DNA of 27,428 bases from a virus: positions 1 to 27,428 of IMG/VR virus record IMGVR_UViG_3300028920_000226; one strand, written 5' to 3'. The notes beneath the pieces were generated by a model, which was not told where the DNA came from, did not search any database, and saw nothing but the letters and a program-made list of their open reading frames with translations. Both the position numbers and the translations under genes were made by a program. How positions within the stretch are numbered: the stretch's first letter is position 1; every line of letters begins with the position of its first letter. Shown in pieces: positions 6,754 through 13,800 of the stretch.

Positions 6754-8784
6754 ATGGAGAACGAAGAAAATAAAGAATTAGCCGATAAGAGATCAAAAGA
6801 TGAAAAAGTTGAAAGTTGTGTTCTACAATTAAAAAGTCAGGGGTTCTCTAAACAAAGTGCTTTTAAAATTTGTAACTCCGCAATTAAAGGCAAAAAGGCC
6901 AGCGAGGGAGATTTAATGGAATCAGTAAAATTGAATGAAATAGAAAAACAAACAGCTATTAATGATTTTTCGAACATTTTCAAAATGACTGGATTAGAAG
7001 ATTCCGATGCATTAAAATTTTCCTCAGTTCTTTTATCAAAAATTTCAAAACCACGATACGAAACTCTTTCCAAAACATTTAAAGACGATAAAAACCTGAA
7101 ATCATATATTGGTAAAACCGATGCATCTGGGAATAATGGCCATACCCATAATTATACAATCATGTTTGTTAATTTCGGTGAACAGCTTGTTGGTGTTACC
7201 ACTTCCACCAGCAAAGGTACTTCTCATGCCCATATGATCGACATTGAATTGGACAATAAAATTACAACTATGACAGCGGCAACAAATATAGAAGCGTCTG
7301 ATTCAGGTGCAGATGATGCAGATTATCATCGACATATGTTTTCTGCTAATCTGGAAGAAATAAGAAATACGCTTCCTTCTATATACGTAAGGAATAAATA
7401 TTATTCAGAAGATAAAGCTGAATCCGATAAAGCAGATAAAAAGAAAAAGAATTTTACTGAAAAACTTGTTTATGGAGAAAAGGAGATAGGTTTTTCAAAT
7501 CAGCGTCAGGCAGAAGCATTGATTTCAAAAGTGTTTCAGTATTCAGAGAAACCTGAATGGTTTGATGGTGAACTGGATGACCTGAAATTAGATGTTTATA
7601 ACTTGGTTTATGATTTTTATAGCGATTCTATGCTCTTTGATGATATGGAAATTGCTGAGTTCGCTTTAAATTCAGATAAAATTCCTGATGAGAGAAAGAC
7701 GAGAAGGTTTGGCGTTGTTCGTGGTGTTCCTGATGGAACTGGTCCTCACGGAAGAGGAGATGGGCCAGGAAAAGGAAGAGGTGATGGTACTGGTTTAGAA
7801 ACAAAAAATGCAGATAAAAAAGTTGATCCAAAAGCAAAAGTACGGAATCGTCCTACTGCTATTCTTCCTCACAATAGTTCTAAAGTAAAAGACAATAAAG
7901 ATCATTTTCCTCAACAAACCGCGAGTCAGGCAAGAAATGCGCTTGCAAGAGTAGCTCAATACAAAAAAGTTCCTTCATGGTTTAAAGGATCTTTGGAAGA
8001 ATTGAAAAAAATAGTCAGAAATGCAGTGAAGAAAAAATATCCTACTATTAAAGTTACAATGAGTGAAATGTATGCACTTCGTTTTAAAGACGAAGGGAAT
8101 GCTTTTTTCATTAATTGTTTTACTGACAGAGAAGAATGTGCGAAGGATGACGCTTTCATTTATAGAAAAGATTGTCCTGAATATGATATTGATCTGGTAA
8201 AGTTTACCGAAGAAGAAGGAAATACGAAATTCAGTGAATTGGGAAGTTTTGTTTTTTTTGACAGTAAATCAAAAGGCAAAATAAAATCATCTGGAGAAAT
8301 AAAACTTTCTGAAAAAGATTCTCAAGGCAATTTGAAAATTGAAATGCTACGCACTGGTCATTTTACTCATCCGGAATATGGCCAATTCAGAATTACTTCT
8401 GATATGTTAAATTCAATTATTAAGAATTTCAATGATCGTGTTCTGGATAGGGATGTTTCTTTTGATTTTAATCATGAACCGGATCTTCCTGCTGCAGCAT
8501 GGTGTAAGAAATTAAGTCTTGACCGGAGAGATTTTAAAGGCAACATGCAGGATGTATTGATTGGCTATGTAAAGCCAACTCCCAGAGGAGAAGAAGCCAT
8601 TAAGAATGGTGATTATAAATATTTTTCGTCTGAATACGATGATAATTTTGTAGATAAAGAAACGAATCATGATTATGGCATTACCTTAAAAGGAGGAGGC
8701 TTAACAAATAGACCTTGGATACCTGGATTAAAACCAATAACTCTATCTGAAAAAAGAAATCAGATGGGATTTATAAAATCATAA
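6754..8784 (+). CDS. Multidomain prohead protease, Mu I-type C-terminal domain (676 aa)
   Basis: The C-terminal domain (about 528-670) matches Mu gpI-like prohead proteases: RTGHFTHPEYGQFRIT (533-548), FDFNHE (570-575), then a YFSSEY strand and a GGGLTNRPWIP segment. It should cut scaffold and itself during head maturation. Ahead of it are 500 residues unusual for this family: VESCVLQLKSQGFSKQSAF (a CVxxLxxQG motif, about 20-38); a His-rich domain with GHTH (129-132), SHAH (157-160) and YHRH (191-194); two copies of a helical module at about 246-290 and 385-430; and between them a glycine linker, DGTGPHGRGDGPGKGRGDG (327-345). The start has AGGAG 7 bases upstream. Protease call is firm; roles of the N-terminal parts are unknown. 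Confidence 0.85.
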   Translation: MENEENKELADKRSKDEKVESCVLQLKSQGFSKQSAFKICNSAIKGKKASEGDLMESVKLNEIEKQTAINDFSNIFKMTGLEDSDALKFSSVLLSKISKPRYETLSKTFKDDKNLKSYIGKTDASGNNGHTHNYTIMFVNFGEQLVGVTTSTSKGTSHAHMIDIELDNKITTMTAATNIEASDSGADDADYHRHMFSANLEEIRNTLPSIYVRNKYYSEDKAESDKADKKKKNFTEKLVYGEKEIGFSNQRQAEALISKVFQYSEKPEWFDGELDDLKLDVYNLVYDFYSDSMLFDDMEIAEFALNSDKIPDERKTRRFGVVRGVPDGTGPHGRGDGPGKGRGDGTGLETKNADKKVDPKAKVRNRPTAILPHNSSKVKDNKDHFPQQTASQARNALARVAQYKKVPSWFKGSLEELKKIVRNAVKKKYPTIKVTMSEMYALRFKDEGNAFFINCFTDREECAKDDAFIYRKDCPEYDIDLVKFTEEEGNTKFSELGSFVFFDSKSKGKIKSSGEIKLSEKDSQGNLKIEMLRTGHFTHPEYGQFRITSDMLNSIIKNFNDRVLDRDVSFDFNHEPDLPAAAWCKKLSLDRRDFKGNMQDVLIGYVKPTPRGEEAIKNGDYKYFSSEYDDNFVDKETNHDYGITLKGGGLTNRPWIPGLKPITLSEKRNQMGFIKS

Positions 8785-8800
8785 TTAACAGGAGGTACGG

Positions 8801-9583
8801 ATGCAGTATAATGGCAAAGAAATTACCTCTCAGGAAGCTTTGGACCTTCTTGATCAGAAAGATCGTCTTTTGTCTGAAAAAGATGAGAAGATCAAGAAAT
8901 TCGAAGAGGCCGGAGAAGCTGCTGCAAGTGATGCTGCTAAAGATGGAGATGCTGGCGCAGGCGAAACCGCTAAAGAAGGTGATGCTGCTCCTGCGGCTGA
9001 TGCCGCAAAGAATGAGGAAGCTGGTGCAGGCAATGCTGCTCCCGAAGCTGGTGCCGCTAAAAGTGAAGAGGCTGCTGCAGACGAAGGCGCAGAAAAATCT
9101 GAAGGAGATCAATCAAGTGACGCAGGAGAAAAAACCATGAGCGAAAAGAAAAGTTCTGATAAGAAACTGAGTGACAGGCTTCAGGCTCTTGAGGAAGAGA
9201 ATCGTAATTTGAAAGTTACGAATCGTCTGAAAGAGTATGAGGATGAGGGAATTCCTCCTGTTATTCTTTCTGAAGCAAAGAAAGTGATTCTGGCAGATAC
9301 TGGTGCTCCGAAGATTTTTAAGTTTTCGGAAACCAAAGATGAAAAGACAGTTGAGACAACCAAATCGCTTTCTGAGTGTGTGTACAGTCTGCTTGACACC
9401 ATCAAGGGTATTGAGCTTGGTGAAGCCACAGTTCATGATTCCAATGGCAGTGCTGATCTTCAGGGTTCCGATGAAGACCGTGTTAAGATCAAAAAGTATT
9501 CTGATGAGAACAAGTGTGACCACATCACTGCTTACAAGGCACTTCGTGAAAAAGGTGAAGTTACGGAAATCAAAATTCTGTAA
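8801..9583 (+). CDS. Scaffold-like protein with Ala/Gly/Glu-rich linker (260 aa)
   Basis: Located between protease and decoration/capsid genes, the usual place of the scaffold. Residues 1-35 are a charged helix (QEALDLLDQKDRLLSEKDEK); residues 36-112 are low-complexity Ala/Gly/Glu/Asp; residues 113-260 contain a coiled coil (DRLQALEEENRNLKVTNRL) and a helical C-terminus ending in KCDHITAYKALREKG. Scaffolds of Mu-like phages are similarly helical and acidic. AGGAGG precedes ATG 8801. A second SD-ATG pair inside the gene (9124-9139) could produce only the last 148 residues. Codons are GC-richer than in the neighbouring large genes. It is not recognised by homology; the role comes from position and composition. 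Confidence 0.7.
   Translation: MQYNGKEITSQEALDLLDQKDRLLSEKDEKIKKFEEAGEAAASDAAKDGDAGAGETAKEGDAAPAADAAKNEEAGAGNAAPEAGAAKSEEAAADEGAEKSEGDQSSDAGEKTMSEKKSSDKKLSDRLQALEEENRNLKVTNRLKEYEDEGIPPVILSEAKKVILADTGAPKIFKFSETKDEKTVETTKSLSECVYSLLDTIKGIELGEATVHDSNGSADLQGSDEDRVKIKKYSDENKCDHITAYKALREKGEVTEIKIL
9137..9583 (+). CDS. Possible internally initiated short scaffold (148 aa)
   Basis: ATG 9137 is in frame with the 8801 gene (codon 113) and is preceded by AGGAG at 9124-9128 with 8 bases between, an optimal spacing. It falls exactly where the Ala/Gly/Glu-rich stretch ends and the coiled coil begins, so the product would be a clean core scaffold. Nested scaffold starts are well known in lambda (C/Nu3) and Mu (I/Z), although there the parent is the protease itself. 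AGGAG can also arise by chance from the Ala-Gly-Glu codons of the linker. Confidence 0.4.
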   Translation: MSEKKSSDKKLSDRLQALEEENRNLKVTNRLKEYEDEGIPPVILSEAKKVILADTGAPKIFKFSETKDEKTVETTKSLSECVYSLLDTIKGIELGEATVHDSNGSADLQGSDEDRVKIKKYSDENKCDHITAYKALREKGEVTEIKIL

Positions 9584-9615
9584 TCAAAAATTATTAACTT
9601 TTAGGAGGAGCTAAC

Positions 9616-10044
9616 ATGGCTTTACAGACTACAATCCCCGATGCGTTCCGTAATCGTGGACCGATTCCTGGTAAAGTGATCATTTCGCTCATTGCAGAAG
9701 AAGATTCTGTAGAAGGAGTGGTGGTTGCTTGTGGTTCTACGGATCAATCCGTAAAACGTTGCGATGCTGCCGATCAGCCGATTGGCTGGTCACAAAGCAA
9801 GTTGTCGAGTGGCAACTTAGCCGACATTCATCTCTTCAATCCCATGTGGAAAGCGGATGTGGATTCCGGTTCTGCTGCAATCAGTTATGGTAACATTCTT
9901 GCTCCTGCTGCTGACGGTAAAGTGGCAAAAGCAAGTGCAGTTACTCCTGGTATTGTTCTCGGTATTGCTTTAAGTGAAGCGGCTGCAAGCGGTCAGGTTC
10001 TCTTTGTTCCTATCACTTCAGCACCGGATCCGATTACAACATAA
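9616..10044 (+). CDS. Head decoration / capsid-stabilising protein (142 aa)
   Basis: A short beta-rich protein directly before the major capsid gene. The layout (an N-terminal extended arm, then VEGVVVACGSTDQSVKRCDAADQPIGW, a central strand pair and GIVLGIALSEAAASGQVLFVPI at the end) is that of decoration proteins of the DUF2190-like class, in which the phrase G-x-AL(s)-A-(a)-x-G-xx-V-x-(V) is recurrent. Such proteins sit on the capsid surface and strengthen the expanded shell. AGGAGG is followed 7 bases later by ATG 9616. The GC-richer codon use matches the capsid gene, as expected for a protein made in similar amounts. Confidence 0.8.
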   Translation: MALQTTIPDAFRNRGPIPGKVIISLIAEEDSVEGVVVACGSTDQSVKRCDAADQPIGWSQSKLSSGNLADIHLFNPMWKADVDSGSAAISYGNILAPAADGKVAKASAVTPGIVLGIALSEAAASGQVLFVPITSAPDPITT

Positions 10045-10078
10045 TTAAATAATTATTAATAACCAGGAGGATTTAAGA

Positions 10079-11071
10079 ATGCCTAAAACAATTACCCGCA
10101 AATTTGCGGATCCTTCCATTGTCGATAGTCAGACCGTATTGACTCTTGACCAATTCTTAACGGATGTTGTGGTTGGATACCGTGATAACACTTATGTCAT
10201 GGATAATCTGCTTCCGGAAAAGCCGGTACGGAAAGATTCAGACAAGATTCGTGTTGTGAACCCAGAAGGCTGGTTTAAAGCTGCTGAAAGGCGTGCTGAA
10301 ACCGCACTGCCTGAACAGGCTGGAGTCCAGTATTCTGAAGACACCTATTCGACTGACGAGTTTGCCCTGGAAGGTTGGGTTTCGGACGATGCGCTCCGGA
10401 ATGCAATTGAGCAGATCGATCCTCTTTCTGACGAAGCGAAGTTTCTGTCGGAAAAGATTATGCTCACCCAGGAAATCGCAAACATTAATGAGATTTTTTC
10501 TGCATCGAAAACTGCAGGGGCAACTCATTATGATATTCTTGGTGCAGCCTACAAGTGGAATGGTGGTGCTTCTGCTGCTCCGCTTGATGATATTTCAAAG
10601 GCCATCAAGAAAATCGTCAGCCGTACAGGAAAACGTCCCAACATCGTTTCTCTTTCAACCGACTCTTACGAAGCATTTGTAAACAACACTCAGATCCGTG
10701 ATATTCTGAAGAATACCACGACTGCTGTTGTTGATTCCATGCAGCCTGTAAAGGCTATCCGTGGAATGCGTCTGCAGCTTGCCGATGCTATCGTGAACGC
10801 CGGGACTCTTGATACTGCCGATATGAAGAATATCCAGTACGATGTGGTCACAACGACTCAGTTTTTTGATACAGTGATTGTGTCCTATGTTGAGAAGGGC
10901 AACCCTCTCACTCTTGGTCATAATTTTGTATCGCTTCCTTTTGAGGTTTTCCGGATCCGTGGTTCGGAGGGTGCTCGCAGGAAGGCAACTTTGGTGTATG
11001 TATCCAAGAAGTTCGGCCCGAAAGTGACGAACATTGGTGCTTCCCATATTGTTGCGAAGGTACTTGGGTAG
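10079..11071 (+). CDS. Major capsid protein, HK97 fold (330 aa)
   Basis: The shell subunit. Length, place after scaffold and decoration genes, and the sequence layout fit: an N-terminal arm, an early helix/strand region (LDQFLTDVVVGYRDNTYVMD), the long spine-like helix SDEAKFLSEKIMLTQEIANI (137-156 region), the A-domain stretch RPNIVSLSTDSYEAFVNN and the strand-rich end with the late P-domain phrase VEKGNPLTLG. No N-terminal delta domain is obvious, agreeing with a separate scaffold. AGGAGG precedes ATG 10079. Codons are among the most GC-rich of the window, and the gene is followed immediately by a strong terminator hairpin, both in line with a very abundant product. Confidence 0.9.
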   Translation: MPKTITRKFADPSIVDSQTVLTLDQFLTDVVVGYRDNTYVMDNLLPEKPVRKDSDKIRVVNPEGWFKAAERRAETALPEQAGVQYSEDTYSTDEFALEGWVSDDALRNAIEQIDPLSDEAKFLSEKIMLTQEIANINEIFSASKTAGATHYDILGAAYKWNGGASAAPLDDISKAIKKIVSRTGKRPNIVSLSTDSYEAFVNNTQIRDILKNTTTAVVDSMQPVKAIRGMRLQLADAIVNAGTLDTADMKNIQYDVVTTTQFFDTVIVSYVEKGNPLTLGHNFVSLPFEVFRIRGSEGARRKATLVYVSKKFGPKVTNIGASHIVAKVLG

Positions 11072-11096
11072 TTTTGTTTCGCATTAGGATGATGAG

Positions 11097-11130
11097 AAAG
11101 GGAGGGAGAAATTTCTCTCTCCCTTTTTTT
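11097..11130 (+). terminator. Rho-independent terminator after the capsid gene
   Basis: AAAGGGAGGGAGAAA pairs with TTTCTCTCTCCCTTT (one G-U pair), followed by a run of T up to 11130. This is the clearest intrinsic terminator in the window. Because neck and tail genes follow with no convincing promoter between, it probably works as a partial terminator that makes capsid mRNA more abundant than tail mRNA. Confidence 0.85.
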
Positions 11131-11149
11131 AAAAAGGATTTTTAACTTT

Positions 11150-11875
11150 ATGTACACAGTCAAAGTAATGGAGCCAGGAATTGTTCTGGAAGTAATTGAG
11201 AATGGTGTAAAAACCAAAAAGAAATTGATGGGTGGGGAAATAGTTCAAATTGAAAAATACTATAAAGAAGATCTTGAATCTGGATACTATAAATTGATAA
11301 GACAGGAACTTGTGCATCCGAAATCAAAAAAGATTATTCGAAAAAGACAGACAGAAGAACCAAAAGAAAATAAGCTGGATGATGTTTTTAATAAAATAAA
11401 TAATACGTTTAATACGATTGTTGATACGATAGAAATAAAACCAAAGCCAAAACCTGAAAAAAAGGTTCCAATAGTTGATCAAAAGGGCGATTTGCCTGAA
11501 GAATATTACACGGAAGAAGATAGTGAAGATGATTATCAGATTATTTCAAAAAAACAATACAAGGAAATAAATAAAACGTATTCAGACGTTATTAAAAACA
11601 CAATGCGAAGAAGTTTGGGAGAAGGACGTTTTATTTCAGAATCTGGAGATTTATCGAAGAAAAATATTCCAAAGATATCGGAAGCGAATCTTGGAAGAAT
11701 GATTGATGATGAAGAAAAAATTATGAAAATGAATATTCCAGGTGTTGGTGGAGCATCGGTTAATATAGTAAAAGATCCAAATGGTGAAATAGACGTGGCA
11801 AAATCATTAGGGATTAATATTATCAATGCTCCTTCAAATAAAATAATAACCACTGCAGATGGGATTGAAATATAA
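11150..11875 (+). CDS. Unrecognised protein between capsid and adaptor genes (241 aa)
   Basis: Residues 1-65 look like a small beta domain (YTVKVMEPGIVLEVIENGVK); residues 66-130 are a Lys/Glu/Pro-rich, probably disordered stretch with a helical patch (LDDVFNKINNTFNTIVDTI) and KPKPKPEKK; the C-terminal 60 residues are again ordered, with IPGVGGASVNIVKDPNGEID and two repeats of I-I-x-A/T. The position behind the capsid gene is often taken by a head-tail connector-associated or capsid-associated protein, but I see no family signature. Only a poor SD (AAGGAT) lies 12-13 bases before ATG 11150. The stop overlaps the next start by one base (TAATG). Confidence 0.75.
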   Translation: MYTVKVMEPGIVLEVIENGVKTKKKLMGGEIVQIEKYYKEDLESGYYKLIRQELVHPKSKKIIRKRQTEEPKENKLDDVFNKINNTFNTIVDTIEIKPKPKPEKKVPIVDQKGDLPEEYYTEEDSEDDYQIISKKQYKEINKTYSDVIKNTMRRSLGEGRFISESGDLSKKNIPKISEANLGRMIDDEEKIMKMNIPGVGGASVNIVKDPNGEIDVAKSLGINIINAPSNKIITTADGIEI

Positions 11876-12417
11876 TGGCTTATGCACCAATAGCGTATAC
11901 GACAGATACTGCTGTTGAAAGAATTCTTAGAACTTCCAATAATAAAATTAAAATTGGAACAGATCCTGGTAATTTATCGCCTACTGATTTGGCTGCTTAT
12001 ATTTTGGATGCATCTATGTTTATTGATTCATTTTTAAGAGAAGTTACGCTGGTTGAAAATTTACCGGTTGCAACTTATTCTGAAAAACCAGAAATAACAT
12101 ATGTCGCTCCAAGGATTACAGCTTATTTGATTCACCGGGATATGTATCCTACTTATCGAACTGAGCAAATGGGAAAAGGCGAGATGTCCTGGAAAACAGA
12201 AACAGTTGAATTTCTTGAAATGTTGAAAAAGCATATCGACATGGGTGTATATCCTGATTTAAGTCCTGCTTCCGGTGGAATGCAGTTTGTTACAGCAGAA
12301 ACATTTTTCCAGAATAAAATTGGAATATATGGACTTCATGATCAGATACCTAATCGTGAAAATCAGGAACCTACGATAAGTGGAAACATCGGTCCTTATA
12401 TGGATGGCACTTTATAA
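11875..12417 (+). CDS. Head-tail adaptor, DUF1320/Mu gp36-like (180 aa)
   Basis: Probable ring protein that docks under the portal. The N-terminal half is a helical bundle: an opening short helix, DLAAYILDASMFIDSFLREV (39-58), which resembles the A-x-A-xx-ID-xxL/Y motif of gp6/gp36-type adaptors, and the helix ITAYLIHRDMY in the place of the conserved di/tyrosine helix. The C-terminal 50 residues are Gly/Pro/Asn-rich. Gene order capsid - (unknown) - adaptor - completion - terminator is canonical. It overlaps its neighbours by 1 nt on each side (TAATG). The specific family name is less certain than the role. Confidence 0.65.
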   Translation: MAYAPIAYTTDTAVERILRTSNNKIKIGTDPGNLSPTDLAAYILDASMFIDSFLREVTLVENLPVATYSEKPEITYVAPRITAYLIHRDMYPTYRTEQMGKGEMSWKTETVEFLEMLKKHIDMGVYPDLSPASGGMQFVTAETFFQNKIGIYGLHDQIPNRENQEPTISGNIGPYMDGTL

Positions 12418-13127
12418 TGGCACGCACAATAGAAATATTGGCTTTTAATTCAAATGGACGGAAAATTTCAATTGAAACATTGAGTAAGAATATAAAGAAT
12501 TTCGGGGAAAGGCTTGAATCACTGCCTGCAAAAATAAGAAAAAGGGTTCCGACTGCAACTCTTAAAACAGAAATTCCAAAACAGGTAAGACAGTATTGGA
12601 AAGAAAATTATATCAGTAAAGTTTTCTGGGGAACAAAAACGTTTAGAGATGTTGAGTGGGCAAGAATAAAAGAAAGGAACCTGCAGAGAGGGGATAAATT
12701 TAAACTCGCCCCCATGTTTAATGGTCCACAAAGATATGGAAGAGAAGTATTTGGCTTAAGGACTGGAAACATAAGGGATACGATTTCAAGTGGAGCAGGA
12801 TCTGTTGTTTCGTTGAGAACAAGTAAGGAATCATCGAGAAATACGAAAAAATTTAATTTGAATATTCAGGTTCGAATGAGAGTGGAAGCTTTTGGGGGCA
12901 GCAATAATATACAGAACACAGGAGATGGAAGAGAGTGGAAAGTTTCAAGACCAAGCGGTGGGATGAATTATATGCAGCATTTTGGAAGATATATCAACAA
13001 AGGCGAAGGTGAATCTGTTTTTGTAAAATTGACAAAGCCGCAATTGAATAAAATTGGAAAAGATATTGAGAAAAAGTGGGGAGTTGAAACTCGTCATGTC
13101 ATTGAAACTGAATTGAGGAAGATTTAA
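12417..13127 (+). CDS. Neck / virion morphogenesis-type protein (236 aa)
   Basis: A basic protein with features of Mu gpG-like and HK97 gp10-like neck/tail-completion proteins: an N-terminal helix pair (LSKNIKNFGERLESLPAKIR), a central segment with FGLRTGNIRDTISSG (the recurring R-TG-xLR-xSI phrase of this group), and near the end MNYMQHFGRYI, similar to the Y-xxxHxxG-xxI phrase. It is longer than most members, the extra part being the polar 70-100 and 165-185 stretches. It sits exactly where such genes occur, between adaptor and tail terminator, with 1-nt overlaps on both sides. Moderate confidence in role. Confidence 0.65.
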   Translation: MARTIEILAFNSNGRKISIETLSKNIKNFGERLESLPAKIRKRVPTATLKTEIPKQVRQYWKENYISKVFWGTKTFRDVEWARIKERNLQRGDKFKLAPMFNGPQRYGREVFGLRTGNIRDTISSGAGSVVSLRTSKESSRNTKKFNLNIQVRMRVEAFGGSNNIQNTGDGREWKVSRPSGGMNYMQHFGRYINKGEGESVFVKLTKPQLNKIGKDIEKKWGVETRHVIETELRKI

Positions 13128-13633
13128 TGCCAGCACCAGGAGCACTGACAGGAACTTTAATAGATACCGGAAATAAAATCCAGGATGCTGCTGATAATAT
13201 TCATCAATTGGTTGTTGAGCATAAAGATGATCTGAAATGGCAAAACGATGATCTGATTGAAGACATGATTGTGAAGTATGATGAATTTAAAGTTTATCAT
13301 ACTCCTTTTGTTTCGATTGTTTTTGATACAGCAAGAGTGGAGGATATAAGAATAAATAAATGTGCTCAGTTAAAAATGGATTTTATTCTTTATTACTATT
13401 ATGAAAGTTTACAATTTGGAAATGATACTTACCCCTATTATAAACCTCTTTATCGGCTCATGGAAATGTTTGTTGTGCATCCGTACTTGTATAATTTTTG
13501 TAATGGAACCGATACAGGAATAGTCATTAATTCTAATTCATTAATAGGGAGGAGATTAGATTCTGAAGCATTTTTAACAGGACAATTAAATATTACCGTA
13601 CCTACTCGCATTTGCAGGTGTGGACACGAATAA
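13127..13633 (+). CDS. Tail terminator / completion protein candidate (168 aa)
   Basis: Role assigned mostly from position, directly before the small basic gene and the tail tube gene. The sequence gives an alpha/beta pattern usual for tail terminators: an N-terminal helix, strands FVSIVFDTARVEDI and AQLKMDFILYYYYES, the helix YKPLYRLMEMFVVHPYLYNF, and a last strand pair (AFLTGQLNITVPTRI). The end, RICRCGHE, carries two Cys. It overlaps the preceding gene by one base. No sequence motif is diagnostic, so a general tail-completion call is as far as the sequence goes. Confidence 0.55.
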   Translation: MPAPGALTGTLIDTGNKIQDAADNIHQLVVEHKDDLKWQNDDLIEDMIVKYDEFKVYHTPFVSIVFDTARVEDIRINKCAQLKMDFILYYYYESLQFGNDTYPYYKPLYRLMEMFVVHPYLYNFCNGTDTGIVINSNSLIGRRLDSEAFLTGQLNITVPTRICRCGHE

Positions 13634-13642
13634 GGAGTTAAG

Positions 13643-13789
13643 GTGCATTCAAACTTTGTAGATAAAAGAATGTCCGATTATTATGCTGATTCTGAAAAAA
13701 ATTTAAAAGTAATGAATGAAGAAAATAAACAGGCTAAAAAATTGAAAAATAATTCAAGGAAAAAGCCTAAATTTCTAAAAATTAAATAG
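13643..13789 (+). CDS. Small basic protein with GTG start (48 aa)
   Basis: The frame reads MHSNFVDKRMSDYYADSEKN and continues as a Lys/Asn-rich helix ending KKPKFLKIK. AAGGAG (13632-13637) lies 5 bases before GTG 13643, and the TAG overlaps the AGGAGG of the tail tube gene, so it fits the operon exactly. An in-frame ATG at 13670 is a weaker alternative. The composition (about 12 Lys) suggests binding to nucleic acid or an acidic partner, but nothing is recognisable. Easily missed because of its size and GTG start. Confidence 0.6.
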   Translation: MHSNFVDKRMSDYYADSEKNLKVMNEENKQAKKLKNNSRKKPKFLKIK

Positions 13790-13800
13790 GAGGTTTACCG

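Noticed and set aside
9303-9614. Shifted + strand frame across the end of the scaffold gene
   Set aside because: Composition rich in Arg/Phe/Ser/Leu, no SD, and fully overlapped by the scaffold gene, which has better coding character.
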